This document shows, in pieces, positions 8,179-17,670 of a stretch of DNA of 58,556 bases. The notes under the pieces are model-generated. The model saw only the letters and a program-made list of their open reading frames with translations. It was not told where the DNA came from and did no database searches. How positions within the stretch are numbered: the stretch's first letter is position 1; the number at the start of each line of letters is the position of its first letter. The translations under genes were made by a program, and so were the position numbers. The stretch lies in assembly GCA_025360085.1 (NCBI GenBank), contig JANYCW010000027.1, positions 1-58,556 on the forward strand, in the 5' to 3' direction. This DNA comes from Actinomycetes bacterium. Lineage in GTDB: Bacteria > Actinomycetota > Actinomycetes > Nanopelagicales > Nanopelagicaceae.

Positions 8179-9831
8179 TTAGTGTCCCTCAGTTTTAATA
8201 TGCGGATGATGCAGATCAAAAGCAGGTCGCTCACTTGAAATACGTGGCATGGTTAAGAAGTTATGGCGAGGCGGCGGACAGGAAGTAGCCCATTCAAGGG
8301 ATGCACCATAGCCCCACGGGTCATCAACGCCAACCATGGGTGATTTACGTGATATCCAAATGTTGATGGCATATGGAATCATAGATATGGCTAATAAGAA
8401 TGAGCCAATCGTTGATACCGTGTTCATAAAAGTAAAACCATCAGTTGCTAAGTAATCGGCGTAGCGACGTGGAAATCCCTTTATGCCTAGCCAATGCTGA
8501 ATGAGAAAAGTGAGATGAAAGCCGATAAAGAGCGTCCAAAAATGTATTTTCCCAAGCCGTTCGTTGAGCATGCGTCCGGTCATCTTTGGCCACCAGAAAT
8601 AGAAACCAGCGAACATCGCAAAGACTACCGTTCCAAATAAAACATAATGGAAGTGGGCAACAACGAAGTAGCTTGCAGAGACTGCAAAATCTAATGGAGG
8701 TGAAGCCAAGATAATTCCCGTTAAGCCACCAAAGAGGAATGTGACAAGAAAACCCATGACAAAGAGCATGGGGGTTTCAAAGGTGACATGGCCGCGCCAC
8801 ATTGTTCCTATCCAGTTAAAGAATTTAACTCCCGTTGGAACACCGATGAGAAAAGTCATAAATGAGAAGAAGGGTAACAAGACCTGTCCCGTTGCAAACA
8901 TATGGTGAGCCCAGACGGAAACTGAAAGCGCGGCAATAGCAATTGTCGCTGCAATTAAGCCCTTATAACCAAAGATTGGTTTGCGACTAAAGACGGGCAA
9001 AATCTCGGTTGCGATTCCAAAGAACGGCAACGCCAAAATATAAACTTCTGGATGGCCAAAGAACCAAAAGAGGTGCTGGAACAACATTGCGCCACCATTT
9101 GCAGGGTCGAATAGATGCGTTCCATAAAGTCGATCGGATTCAAGACCAAGCAGGGCTGCAGCCAGTGGAGGAAAAGCAAGTAAAACTAAAATCGATGTCA
9201 GCAGAACGTTCCATGAAAAGATTGACATACGAAACATTGTCATACCTGGTGCGCGCATCGTAAAAATGGTCGTAATGAAGTTAACGCCTCCAAGAATTGT
9301 TCCAACACCACCGATTGCAAGTCCAACGAGCCATAGATCGGCGCCAATTCCAGGAGAGTACGTGGCATTGGAAAGTGGAACATAAACGGTCCAACCAAAG
9401 GATGCTGCGCCCCCGGGGGTGATAAAGCCGGCGAAGGCCATAATTCCGCCGAAGAGATAAAGCCAGTAGGAGAGCATGTTCAAGCGTGGAAAGGCAACAT
9501 CTGCGGCGCCGATTTGCAGGGGCATAATCACATTCGCAAAACCTACGAATAGCGGTGTAGCAAATAATAAAAGCATAATCGTGCCGTGCATGGTGAAGAT
9601 TTGATTGTACTGCTCGTAACTTAAAAACTGCATCCCTGGGCGGGCAAGTTCGCTACGAAGAGCGAGAGCTAAAACTCCGCCAACTAAAAACCAAACAAAG
9701 GAGGTAATGAGATAGAGATAGCCGATGGTCTTGTGGTCGGTCGATGTAATCCACTTGACAAAGATTTTTCCCTTTTTCGAGGAAATCGGCGCCAACAATG
9801 TTTGAGTAGGAATATCTGCATATGTTGTCAT
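8179..9831 (-). CDS. ctaD: Cytochrome c oxidase subunit I
   Basis: 550 residues, twelve or so membrane helices; the heme a/a3 and CuB catalytic subunit. Diagnostic elements are [15 protein letters not shown] (low-spin heme His), [14 protein letters not shown] (CuB His and the cross-linked Tyr), [10 protein letters not shown] (the CuB His pair) and [14 protein letters not shown] (heme a3 and a ligands). The GHPEVY sequence includes the K-channel Glu typical of A-type oxidases. Its ATG overlaps the ctaC stop by 4 nt. It lies in the same locus as ctaC and ctaF. Confidence 0.97.
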   Translation of the reverse strand: MTTYADIPTQTLLAPISSKKGKIFVKWITSTDHKTIGYLYLITSFVWFLVGGVLALALRSELARPGMQFLSYEQYNQIFTMHGTIMLLLFATPLFVGFANVIMPLQIGAADVAFPRLNMLSYWLYLFGGIMAFAGFITPGGAASFGWTVYVPLSNATYSPGIGADLWLVGLAIGGVGTILGGVNFITTIFTMRAPGMTMFRMSIFSWNVLLTSILVLLAFPPLAAALLGLESDRLYGTHLFDPANGGAMLFQHLFWFFGHPEVYILALPFFGIATEILPVFSRKPIFGYKGLIAATIAIAALSVSVWAHHMFATGQVLLPFFSFMTFLIGVPTGVKFFNWIGTMWRGHVTFETPMLFVMGFLVTFLFGGLTGIILASPPLDFAVSASYFVVAHFHYVLFGTVVFAMFAGFYFWWPKMTGRMLNERLGKIHFWTLFIGFHLTFLIQHWLGIKGFPRRYADYLATDGFTFMNTVSTIGSFLLAISMIPYAINIWISRKSPMVGVDDPWGYGASLEWATSCPPPRHNFLTMPRISSERPAFDLHHPHIKTEGH

Positions 9832-10577
9832 GCTTGGCCCCCCTTGATGCTTTCAAGATAGATTTTATACTCAGCCGGCGTTACAACTTTTAAAGTAAAG
9901 AGCATCTGCGAATGTGAGCGCCCGCATAAAATATTGCACCGGCCTCGAAACTCTCCCACTTTATTCGCGGTAAATTCAAGGTGGTTTGTGACCCCTGGAA
10001 GGTTTTGCATTTGAATCATAAACGCTGGAATCCAGAAGCCGTGAACAACATCATTAGATTTCAATGTATATCGAACTAACTCACCCACGGGGACAACAAG
10101 TGTTGGAGGCTGTGCGGGTGTTCCAGTTACCACGGCATTAGCCCCAGCTTCAGGATAAGCAAACTGCCACGACCATTGAATGCCCGTGACCGAAATTTCA
10201 TGCGCCGCAACGGTAGTTTTCTGTGAAATAATCGTCTCTTTTTTGGCAGTGAAATAAAACATTACTGCGACGATGAGAAAAGGAATGATTGTATAAATAA
10301 TCTCAATGGGAATGTGATACTGCGTTTGCTTGGGAAACTCTGGGCCACCAACTTTTGGTCGATGAAAGACGGCAGGCCATAAAATTAAAATTAATGTAAA
10401 GACACCAACGACTCCAGCTGCAATCCATGCGCCCTGCCAGAGCGAGAGTGATTGATCGTTAACACTTGAAACGCCTTTTGGAAAACCAAGCTCGGAAACT
10501 TTAGAGCAACCCGATAAAAATAGCGTTGAAAGGAGAAGGCTCAGCCCAATAAAACCTCTTTTTTTCGCATGTAACAT
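9828..10577 (-). CDS. ctaC: Cytochrome c oxidase subunit II, lipoprotein
   Basis: 249 residues from the ATG at 10577, chosen because it gives a compact lipoprotein signal: KKRG, a hydrophobic stretch, then the lipobox LSGC (Cys about residue 24). A GTG at 10625 or an ATG at 10616 would add 13-16 residues before the signal. Two membrane helices follow, then a cupredoxin domain with [18 protein letters not shown] and the CuA ligand run [12 protein letters not shown]. CuA receives electrons from QcrC. The stop overlaps ctaD. Confidence 0.93.
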   Translation of the reverse strand: MLHAKKRGFIGLSLLLSTLFLSGCSKVSELGFPKGVSSVNDQSLSLWQGAWIAAGVVGVFTLILILWPAVFHRPKVGGPEFPKQTQYHIPIEIIYTIIPFLIVAVMFYFTAKKETIISQKTTVAAHEISVTGIQWSWQFAYPEAGANAVVTGTPAQPPTLVVPVGELVRYTLKSNDVVHGFWIPAFMIQMQNLPGVTNHLEFTANKVGEFRGRCNILCGRSHSQMLFTLKVVTPAEYKIYLESIKGGQA

Positions 10578-10674
10578 GAGCGTAAGGATATAGTGAAAAG
10601 CGCTTTTGTAGCGCATCGAAGTCACGTCATTACAACGTGGTTAAGCGCACGACGAGAAAAATGAAGTGAGAGAT

Positions 10675-11655
10675 TTAAACCTGCGTTAAATGGAGTGCGA
10701 TTTCATCGGCTGCATCCTGCCCATAAGCCTCGGCAAAACGGGCGATAAATTCGGCATGTGTAAATCGATACTCCTGAGTGCCCATAGTTTCGATGACATA
10801 GGTGGCCACAAGTGCACCTAACTGAGCACATCGCTCATGTGTTAATCCCCATGCTAGGCCAGCAATAAAACCGGATCTAAATGAATCCCCGACCCCCGTT
10901 GGATCCGTCTTAGAACGCTCTTTAGGACAGGCAACTTGTACAAAATCTCCACTGGCGGTTTCAACTTTTGCACCCTTGGAGCCAAGGGTCACGACGCGGA
11001 CTTTAACGCGCTCCAAAATTTCACGGTCACTCCAGCCGGTTTTTTGCATGGCAAGGGCCAATTCGTACTCGTTCATAAATAAATAGGCAGCCCCGTCGAT
11101 GAGAAGTTTTATCTCCTCCCCGCTCATGCGTGCCATCTGTTGTGATGGGTCTGCGGCAAAGGCGATACCAGATTGGCGACAGGTTTCAGAGTGGCGCAAC
11201 ATCGCCTCTGGGTCATCAGGAGAGATGACGAGGATATCGAATCGCCCCGTCTTATCCATGATGGGTTGGAGTTCGATATTTCTCGCCTCACTCATCGCGC
11301 CAGGAAAAAACGATGCAATCTGATTGAGATCTTGATCGGTAGTAACCATAAAGTGCGCAGTGAACAGAGTTTGCGAGACCAAGGCGTGCGAAGTGTCGAC
11401 ACCATGCCTCGATAGCCACGCTTCATAATCTGGCCAATCTTTTCCTACAGCAGAAATTAAGATTGGATTTAATCCAAGAACACCCATGCCAAAGGCGATA
11501 TTTGCCGCACATCCACCACGGCGCACATCCAGACTATCTACAAGAAATGAGAGCGAAACTTTTTCCAAAGAGTCGGCAACGAGTGAGTCCGTAAATTTTC
11601 CTGAAAAGACCATTAAATGATCAAGACCAACTGAGCCCGCAACACCGATTTTCAT
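10675..11655 (-). CDS. PfkB-family carbohydrate/adenosine kinase
   Basis: 326 residues of the ribokinase fold. The N-terminal strand MKIGVAGSVGLDHLM, the sugar-contact RRGGCAANIAFG segment and the C-terminal anion-hole signature TDPTGVGDSFRSGF (catalytic Asp in GVGD) are all present. Position next to the CtaC and HesB-type genes is the same as that of mycobacterial adenosine kinase AdoK (Rv2202c, from memory), so ATP-dependent phosphorylation of adenosine is the favoured role; ribose or fructose kinase activity cannot be excluded. Confidence 0.8.
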   Translation of the reverse strand: MKIGVAGSVGLDHLMVFSGKFTDSLVADSLEKVSLSFLVDSLDVRRGGCAANIAFGMGVLGLNPILISAVGKDWPDYEAWLSRHGVDTSHALVSQTLFTAHFMVTTDQDLNQIASFFPGAMSEARNIELQPIMDKTGRFDILVISPDDPEAMLRHSETCRQSGIAFAADPSQQMARMSGEEIKLLIDGAAYLFMNEYELALAMQKTGWSDREILERVKVRVVTLGSKGAKVETASGDFVQVACPKERSKTDPTGVGDSFRSGFIAGLAWGLTHERCAQLGALVATYVIETMGTQEYRFTHAEFIARFAEAYGQDAADEIALHLTQV

Positions 11656-11661
11656 GGCGCG

Positions 11662-11667
11662 ATCTTA
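11662..11667 (-). promoter_or_regulatory. -10 element of the PfkB kinase gene, leaderless geometry
   Basis: TAAGAT, then 6 nt, then the ATG at 11655; no Shine-Dalgarno sequence is present. Confidence 0.45.
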
Positions 11668-11686
11668 GGGTAAGTAAGTATGAAAA

Positions 11687-12043
11687 TTAGTTAAATGAAT
11701 CGCCGCAGGCACATGAGCCGCCAGCGTTTGGATTATCGATGGTAAATCCCTGCTTCTCAATTGTGTCGGTGAAATCGATTGACGCGCCCATTAAATAGGG
11801 TCCGCTCATCTTGTCGATAATAACTTTTACAGTTCCAAACTCATGGATAACATCGCCATCTTGGTTGCGGTCATCAAAATAAAGTTGATAGCGAAGTCCT
11901 GAGCAACCTCCAGGTTGAACGGAAACGCGAAGCATTAAATCATCCCGACCCTCTTGAGCCAACAATGCAGCTACTTTTGTTGCTGCAACATCGGTCAATA
12001 CGATTGAAGCCGTTAACGCTTGGGCAGCTGTATCTGTAGTCAT
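11687..12043 (-). CDS. erpA: Iron-sulfur cluster insertion/carrier protein, HesB/IscA (ErpA) type
   Basis: 118 residues. The three conserved cysteines are in QPGGCSGLRY and the C-terminal SCACGDSF (CxC), the cluster-holding residues of A-type carriers. The protein likely hands [4Fe-4S] or [2Fe-2S] clusters to apo-enzymes; LipA and the molybdopterin enzyme of this window are possible clients. The start is preceded by a GGAGAG-type ribosome site. The neighbourhood matches the HesB-like gene Rv2204c of mycobacteria (from memory). Confidence 0.92.
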   Translation of the reverse strand: MTTDTAAQALTASIVLTDVAATKVAALLAQEGRDDLMLRVSVQPGGCSGLRYQLYFDDRNQDGDVIHEFGTVKVIIDKMSGPYLMGASIDFTDTIEKQGFTIDNPNAGGSCACGDSFN

Positions 12044-12124
12044 ACTTTTCTCTCCTTGAGTTCGTTACCCTAATCCTACCTTCTTCGCTTTATCCTGGCG
12101 ACCGCACTTGGTGCAAAAAACTAA

Positions 12125-12130
12125 TATAGT
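12125..12130 (+). promoter_or_regulatory. -10 element of the DUF3043 gene, leaderless geometry
   Basis: TATAGT is followed by 7 nt and the ATG at 12138. This argues against the upstream TTG at 12108 as the start. Confidence 0.5.
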
Positions 12131-12137
12131 TGGTCAT

Positions 12138-12668
12138 ATGGATACAGAATCAACTGGCAAAGGCCGACCTACCCCTAAGCGCAAAGTCTCAGAGGCAAAG
12201 CGAATTACTTCATCCCTAGCCCCTGTTGTAACAAAGGACCAAAAGCGCGCGGCAAAGTTAATTTCGCGTCAAGATCGAACTGCATCGCGGGCGGCCTATC
12301 TTCGGGGAGATGAAAGCGCCCTACCTGCCCGTGATCGGGGACCAGAGCGCCGTTTCGTTCGAAACTATGTAGATTCACGACGATCTATCGGCGAATACTT
12401 TCTTCCAATTATCTTTGTCGTTCTTGTTCTCACTCTCATCCCTATCCCGGCAGTTCAGTTCGGCGCAATTGCCATTATGTATGGAGTACTGCTTATTGCC
12501 GTTGTCGATGGCATTTTCTTGACTCGAAAGATGAGAAAACTCATTACTGCGAAATTTCCTCAAGCGGCAACCAAAGGCTTAGGAATGTATGCATGGCTTC
12601 GCTCCACACAGATGCGCCGATTACGTGCACCGCATCCTCAAGCTAAAGTTGGCGATCAGATTAATTAA
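12138..12668 (+). CDS. DUF3043 membrane protein
   Basis: 176 residues. A basic, Ser/Thr/Lys-rich N-terminal third (GKGRPTPKRKVSEAKR) leads into ARDRGPERRFVRNYVDSRRS, the conserved DUF3043 core, then two membrane helices (roughly residues 95-135) and a basic tail. The family is restricted to actinobacteria and its function is unknown; the long positive N-terminus suggests contact with nucleic acid or a membrane-bound partner, which is only inference. The gene is divergent from erpA and its stop interlocks with that of the aldo/keto reductase. Confidence 0.85.
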   Translation: MDTESTGKGRPTPKRKVSEAKRITSSLAPVVTKDQKRAAKLISRQDRTASRAAYLRGDESALPARDRGPERRFVRNYVDSRRSIGEYFLPIIFVVLVLTLIPIPAVQFGAIAIMYGVLLIAVVDGIFLTRKMRKLITAKFPQAATKGLGMYAWLRSTQMRRLRAPHPQAKVGDQIN

Positions 12669-13666
12669 GCCCTTGGATTTGGACTTGTGTTTTTACTTGG
12701 CTCCATTTCAGGCAATTTTCCAAGCGCTTTATCTATCGCCTTCATGGTTTGTGCATCTAATTTAATTCCTGAGGCTTTAGCGTTTTCCTTGACTTGAGAT
12801 GGTTTTGTAGCCCCCATTATCGCCGCGGAAACGTTGGGGTTATGTAACACCCAAGCAATTGCCAATTGGGACATCGTCAATCCCGCCTCTTCGGCAACAG
12901 GTACCAACTTTTGAACCGCAGTTAATACCTCTTCACGCAGCCAACCCGAAATCATTCCTGCGCCATTTTTCTTATCCGTTGCACGCGAACCTGCTGGGGC
13001 TTTTTTGCCTGGTAAATACTTTCCCGTTAAAACTCCTTGAGCAAGCGGTGACCACACAATCTGACCAATTCCCTCTTTCGTTGACAAAGGAACGACCTCG
13101 GCCTCAATGACGCGCCAAAGCGCTGAATATTGCGGTTGGCTGGAGACAAAACGGTTGTATCCCAACGCATCTTGAATCTCAAGCGCCGAAGATATTTGCG
13201 AAGCGTCCCACTCAGAAAAACCAATGTAATGAACTTTTCCCGCTCGAATTAAATCATCGAAAGCGCTCAATGACTCTTCAAGTGGGGTTTCATAATCAAA
13301 GCGATGCATCTGATACAGATCGATATGATCAGTTTGTAAGCGCTTGAGCGATGCGTTAGCCGACTCAATAATGTGTTTGCGCGATAATCCGCGATCATTT
13401 TTTCCGGGACCGGTTGGCCAATAAACTTTGGTAAAGAGCTCATATGACTCGCGACGGACGCCTTTTAGAGCCTTACCTAAAACAGTTTCAGCTCGGGTAC
13501 CTGCATAAACGTCGGCGGTATCAAAGGTTGTTATACCTTCATTAAGTGCGGCTTTAACGCACTTAATTGCGGCTTCAGCTTCGACTTGAGAGCCATGTGT
13601 AATCCAGTTTCCATATGCAATTTCCGAAACGTACATTCCAGTGCTACCTAAACGGCGATATTCCAT
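12665..13666 (-). CDS. Aldo/keto reductase
   Basis: 333 residues of an NAD(P)H-dependent (beta/alpha)8 reductase, closest in pattern to the Kv-beta/YghZ group. Catalytic tetrad: Asp in FDTADVYAG, Tyr in the same motif, Lys in FTKVYW, His in QMHRFD. The cofactor-binding end reads SQLAIAWVLHNPNVSAAIMGATKPSQV. Its substrate is unknown. The stop shares a TTAA overlap with the DUF3043 gene. Confidence 0.92.
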   Translation of the reverse strand: MEYRRLGSTGMYVSEIAYGNWITHGSQVEAEAAIKCVKAALNEGITTFDTADVYAGTRAETVLGKALKGVRRESYELFTKVYWPTGPGKNDRGLSRKHIIESANASLKRLQTDHIDLYQMHRFDYETPLEESLSAFDDLIRAGKVHYIGFSEWDASQISSALEIQDALGYNRFVSSQPQYSALWRVIEAEVVPLSTKEGIGQIVWSPLAQGVLTGKYLPGKKAPAGSRATDKKNGAGMISGWLREEVLTAVQKLVPVAEEAGLTMSQLAIAWVLHNPNVSAAIMGATKPSQVKENAKASGIKLDAQTMKAIDKALGKLPEMEPSKNTSPNPRA

Positions 13667-13672
13667 AAGTAG

Positions 13673-13678
13673 ACTCTA
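13673..13678 (-). promoter_or_regulatory. -10 element of the aldo/keto reductase gene, leaderless geometry
   Basis: TAGAGT, 6 nt, then the ATG at 13666. Confidence 0.45.
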
Positions 13679-13737
13679 GAGCCTGCGCGTCTAGTTGCCA
13701 ACATGGATGCTCGCATGGTTTGCTTCTCCCACAATTG

Positions 13738-13880
13738 AATAGCTTTTTCATTAGGGGAAGTTCGGTGAAATTCCGACGCTGACCCGCAACCGTATAACTC
13801 GTCTTAAAGAATGAGTGAAGTCGGATTACCTAATGCGAAGGCGCAATCGACAAACACCCGCCGAGGTTTGCGGGGTGTGG
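13738..13880 (+). promoter_or_regulatory. Cobalamin riboswitch (B12 element) with downstream hairpin
   Basis: The core holds AGGGGAAG, then CGGTGAAATTCCG, then GCTGACCCGCAACCGT, the B12-box region of adenosylcobalamin riboswitches. CATTAGG (13749-13755) pairs with CCTAATG (13829-13835) to close the core, and ACTC/GAGT around 13798-13815 forms an internal arm. Downstream ACACCCGC (13854-13861) pairs with GCGGGGTGT (13870-13878), a good candidate for the P13 hairpin whose loop docks with L5. The first gene starts 80 nt further on with a GAGAGG ribosome site, so control of translation or of a downstream structure is possible. B12 is expected to switch the following transporter operon off. Confidence 0.88.
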
Positions 13881-13960
13881 TCCAACATCTGAGCGGATTT
13901 TTCGCTTCTATGCGGTGCTACCCCTGTGAGTTTCTTTAATTTTCGAGAGGCATCACATCA

Positions 13961-14491
13961 ATGAAAATCAAATCTATTTTTTTTACTCTACTCATTCTCC
14001 TGACCTCAATGTTCGTTCTGCCATCGGCAGATGCAGCCGGTAAAGGCTGGCGCTATTGGGGGTATTTTCAAAGCGCACCTGGAAAAACTACATGGGTTGC
14101 GGCTATGACGGGCCCAACGGTCGATATTGCCGATGGCGCGGTTGAAGGTTGGTCATTTGTATTTAGTAGTGATGACGTTCCTTCGACTGCCCCTAAAGTG
14201 AAGCCAAATTTCAAAGCTATTTGCGGTGGCACCAAGGCAGATTCAGATACCAAGCGGATTGCTCTGGTAGTTGAATTTGGTTCACCAGTATGGGCGCCAA
14301 AGGGTGAAAAACCTGCAAAAACAATAACGCGTTGTGTACGCACGGCTAATGATTCACAAGGAATCGATGTGCTGGGACAAGTTGTAAAAATTAGAGCGGC
14401 AGCCTCTGGTCTTATCTGTGGCCTCAATGGATTTCCGGCCAAAGAGTGCGGTGTTGAAATTGAAACCCCGGCCGCTTTAGTAAAAAAGTAG
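13961..14491 (+). CDS. Secreted protein, first gene of the B12-riboswitch ECF operon
   Basis: 176 residues. A clear Sec signal peptide (KIKSIFFTLLILLTSMF, cleavage probably after ADA near residue 26) precedes a globular domain starting GKGWRYWGYFQ. Four cysteines (AICGG, TRCVRT, LICGLNG, KECGVE) could form two disulfides outside the membrane. No lipobox and no C-terminal anchor are visible. I recall similar signal-peptide proteins heading ECF operons in Streptomyces (SCO2322-type), but this is unverified. Its place after the riboswitch and 22 nt before ecfT suggests an extracellular role in corrinoid or cobalt capture; the function is not known. Confidence 0.75.
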   Translation: MKIKSIFFTLLILLTSMFVLPSADAAGKGWRYWGYFQSAPGKTTWVAAMTGPTVDIADGAVEGWSFVFSSDDVPSTAPKVKPNFKAICGGTKADSDTKRIALVVEFGSPVWAPKGEKPAKTITRCVRTANDSQGIDVLGQVVKIRAAASGLICGLNGFPAKECGVEIETPAALVKK

Positions 14492-14513
14492 TCAGTACGT
14501 AGGGCTTTAAAAG

Positions 14514-15260
14514 ATGAAGAAAATCTCATTTCACCCACTGACGTGGTGGATCTGGTGCTCGGCGATTGCGATTTCGGTCGCTCGCATAAACACACCAGTA
14601 TTTGCCCTGACGTCAGTGGGTGTTGTGGGGTTAATTGTCTTTTTTTATCGAGAAATTGCGCCGTGGGGCAAAACCTTTATGTGGAGTTTAAAACTCTCGT
14701 TATGGATTTTGATTATTCGAATTCTTACCGGGCTCACGATAGGCGTTCCCATTCCTGGAACGGTTTTATTTTCGGTGCCGAGAATTCCTTTGCCGCATTG
14801 GATGCCAGGAATTCGAATCGGCGGTGATCTAACCCTTGAGCGTTTAACATCGGCGCTCTCCGAAGGCATCATTATCTGTGCCATCATCGTTATTTTTGCC
14901 GCCGCCACTTCTTTGACAAGTCCACATCGATTACTTCGCGTGCTTCCGGTCTTTATTTACGAATTCGGCGTAAGCGTTGTTATCGCAACCTCGGTTCTGC
15001 CTCAATTGGTGACAAGTATTGGCAGAATTCGCCAAGCTCAGCGCTTTCGCGGTCAAGATATAAAAGGTTTAAAGTCATATCGAAGAGTTGCTATCCCACT
15101 TCTTGAAGAGGTCTTAGCCCGTGCGTTAGAGCTAGCCGCGGCGATGGATTCTCGCGGCTATGGCATGAATAGAAAACAAACGAGATATCGTCCAATTTCG
15201 TGGGCGTTGCGTGACAGCGCAATTGTTGCTTCGGGTTTACTTGTTATGGGGTTGTCATGA
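14514..15260 (+). CDS. ecfT: ECF transporter transmembrane coupling component (EcfT/CbiQ family)
   Basis: 248 residues with about five membrane helices. The two cytosolic coupling-helix motifs that contact the ATPases are present: AQRFRGQD and AAMDSRGYGM, the usual A-R-G signatures. It belongs to the CbiQ family that links a substrate-binding S component with two ATP-binding subunits. ATG with modest ribosome site; the stop overlaps the ATPase start as ATGA. Confidence 0.9.
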   Translation: MKKISFHPLTWWIWCSAIAISVARINTPVFALTSVGVVGLIVFFYREIAPWGKTFMWSLKLSLWILIIRILTGLTIGVPIPGTVLFSVPRIPLPHWMPGIRIGGDLTLERLTSALSEGIIICAIIVIFAAATSLTSPHRLLRVLPVFIYEFGVSVVIATSVLPQLVTSIGRIRQAQRFRGQDIKGLKSYRRVAIPLLEEVLARALELAAAMDSRGYGMNRKQTRYRPISWALRDSAIVASGLLVMGLS

Positions 15261-16867
15261 TTAAATTTTCACACGTTTCACTTGTCTATCCAAACTCCAC
15301 AACGACTGTGATTGAAGACCTCAACCTTGAAATATCCGAAGGCGAGCTAGTCCTTGTCATAGGTCCAACTGGATCTGGAAAATCATCACTTTTGCGCCTC
15401 ATTAACGGTCTTGTTCCACATCACACAGGCGGAATCTTGGCTGGTGATATCTCTGTTCATGGCCTATCGACTCGTATGGTGAAGCCAGGCGGGTTAGCAC
15501 ACCTGATCGGTATTGTGGGTCAAAATCCGCTCAACGGTTTTGTCGCCGATACCGTTGAAGAAGAGTTGGCATTTGCTATGGAAGCATTGAATATGCCGAA
15601 CGAGGTTATGCGGCGGCGAGTAGAAGAGGTTTTAGATTTACTATCTTTAGTACCACTTCGAAATCGTACGATCGCCACATTAAGTGGCGGAGAACAGCAA
15701 CGCGTTGCCATCGCGAGTGCACTTGTCATGCAGCCAAAAGTTTTAGTTTTAGATGAGCCAACGAGTGCCCTTGATCCGATTGCCGCCGAAGAAGTTCTTT
15801 CAATTCTTCATCGATTGGTTCATGACTTAAGTTTGACGGTAGTAATCGCCGAACATAAATTGGAGCGCGTCATCGGTTTTGCCGATCGCATTATTCATAT
15901 CAATGGCGATGGTAGAACCATCGTAGGTAGTCCTGAAGAGATTATGAAAATATCATCCATTGCTCCCCCGATAGTTCACCTTGCAAGAGTTCTTGGTTTA
16001 AATGAAGTAGGTCTTTCAGTTCGCCACATGCGTCGATTGACCGAGAACATTCGAAATTCAACTTCGATCCAAGAAAAGCACATAGATGCCCCCAGCACAA
16101 AAACTGTCATTGACATTGAAAAACTCAGCGTGATGTATGGATCGCATTCCGTTCTCAATTCTTTATCAACGACAATTTTCGATAATGAAATCGTTGCAAT
16201 CATGGGTCGAAACGGCGCCGGTAAAACCTCACTTCTTAAAGCGATTGCTGGAGTTAGCGAAAATCACAGTGGTGTTGTAACGACCCATTCACTTTTATCG
16301 AAAGATCTTCATAGTAAATTGCGGCGACAAACAATAGGTTTTGTTCCGCAAGAGCCGAGTGATCTCCTGTATGCCCAAACGGTTGAAAAAGAGTGCGCGC
16401 AGGCCGATAGTGATAACGAGATTGCCGATGGCACAACGTTATCGCTTCTTCATCATTTAGTTCCGGGTGTTTCACCGACCACTCATCCTCGCGATTTATC
16501 GGAGGGTCAACGTTTAGGTCTTGCTCTATGCGTTGTACTTTCGGCTAACCCTAAAATTCTTATTTTGGATGAACCGACACGAGGGCTAGATTACGAGGCA
16601 AAGAAAGCGCTCACCTCCATTCTTTTAGAGTTTTGCAGCGTATTTAATCGCACAGTAATTCTTGCCACCCATGACGTAGAGCTCGTCGCCGAACTAGCCA
16701 CACGCGTTATTTTCATCGCCGATGGCGACATCGTCGCCGATGGCCCAACGCATAGTGTTTTGCTCGCATCGCCCGCTTTTGCGCCGCAGGTGTTTAAAGT
16801 AATGTCGCCGAAACCTTGGCTGACGGTAAAAGATGTCATTTCGGTGATTAGCGTTAAACCACAATGA
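15257..16867 (+). CDS. ECF transporter ATPase, fused EcfA1-EcfA2
   Basis: 536 residues carrying two complete ABC ATPase domains. Domain 1 has Walker A GPTGSGKSS, signature LSGGEQQRVA and Walker B VLVLDEPTSALDP. Domain 2 has GRNGAGKTS, a divergent signature DLSEGQRLGLA and ILILDEPTRGLD. Both H-loops follow (IAEHKLE and LATHDVE). The fusion supplies both energising subunits of one ECF module, so no separate ecfA genes are needed. It overlaps ecfT and the S-component gene by 4 nt at each end. Confidence 0.93.
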   Translation: MIKFSHVSLVYPNSTTTVIEDLNLEISEGELVLVIGPTGSGKSSLLRLINGLVPHHTGGILAGDISVHGLSTRMVKPGGLAHLIGIVGQNPLNGFVADTVEEELAFAMEALNMPNEVMRRRVEEVLDLLSLVPLRNRTIATLSGGEQQRVAIASALVMQPKVLVLDEPTSALDPIAAEEVLSILHRLVHDLSLTVVIAEHKLERVIGFADRIIHINGDGRTIVGSPEEIMKISSIAPPIVHLARVLGLNEVGLSVRHMRRLTENIRNSTSIQEKHIDAPSTKTVIDIEKLSVMYGSHSVLNSLSTTIFDNEIVAIMGRNGAGKTSLLKAIAGVSENHSGVVTTHSLLSKDLHSKLRRQTIGFVPQEPSDLLYAQTVEKECAQADSDNEIADGTTLSLLHHLVPGVSPTTHPRDLSEGQRLGLALCVVLSANPKILILDEPTRGLDYEAKKALTSILLEFCSVFNRTVILATHDVELVAELATRVIFIADGDIVADGPTHSVLLASPAFAPQVFKVMSPKPWLTVKDVISVISVKPQ

Positions 16868-17670
16868 CAACAACACCTGATGTCGTTCGGTTTTCACTAA
16901 AAAATGGAGTTGTTTTAGCAGTTGCATCTCTCGTAAGTGCAGCAGGTTTCATCTGGCCATTCTTTTATTCTGGAGAATCTCTGCCCCGAACGCAGATTTT
17001 CTTCACGCTCGCAATCTTTATCGCCTTTATATTAACCATTATTGAAATATCTAACTCCAGACTTGATGCAAAATCCGTTGCACTGCTTGGCGTTCTTTCA
17101 GCCCTTATCGCAGCCCTTCGCCCACTCGGAGCAGGCGCAGTCGGCATCGAGCCCATGTGGTTTTTACTCATCTTAGCTGCGCGGGTTTTCGGCCCATCTT
17201 TTGGTTTTCTTTTAGGGGTGATTTCAGTTTTTGTTTCAGCGCTATTAACCGGTGGGTTCGGACCGTGGCTTGGTTATCAAATATTTGCCGCCGCATGGAT
17301 TGGTCTCATTGCAGGCCTGCTACCCGGACGCTCAAATATTCGAGGTAAAAGAGAGATTGCGTTTTTAATGGCGTACTCGGTTTTTGCAGCTTTGCTATTT
17401 GGAATCTTGATGGACTTGCAGTTTTGGCCATGGGCACTGGGAGCCAATACCCAGTTATCGTATCTCCCCGGCGCGGGGATAAGTGAGAATATTTCTCATT
17501 TTCTTACCTTTCATTTTTTAAGTGCCATGGCATGGGACATTCCTCGAGCAATTTTCACCGCCGGTCTAATTCTTATTGCAGGTCGACCCGTGCTCACTGC
17601 GCTGCGTCGAACATACGTGCGCGCTGCATTTTTGACACCGATTGAATTTATCGAACGTGGGAAGGCATAA
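16864..17670 (+). CDS. ECF transporter substrate-binding S component
   Basis: 268 residues, six or more membrane helices. The core LGVLSALIAALRPLGAGAVGIEP followed by FFLLILAARVFGP-like helices resembles the S components encoded next to EcfT in actinobacteria. It lacks the N-terminal MHI...GF signature of the CbiM cobalt subunit, which argues for an organic substrate; with the riboswitch upstream, cobalamin or a precursor is the best guess. The gene's last 23 bases overlap the 3' end of gcvT on the other strand. Confidence 0.85.
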   Translation: MTTTPDVVRFSLKNGVVLAVASLVSAAGFIWPFFYSGESLPRTQIFFTLAIFIAFILTIIEISNSRLDAKSVALLGVLSALIAALRPLGAGAVGIEPMWFLLILAARVFGPSFGFLLGVISVFVSALLTGGFGPWLGYQIFAAAWIGLIAGLLPGRSNIRGKREIAFLMAYSVFAALLFGILMDLQFWPWALGANTQLSYLPGAGISENISHFLTFHFLSAMAWDIPRAIFTAGLILIAGRPVLTALRRTYVRAAFLTPIEFIERGKA

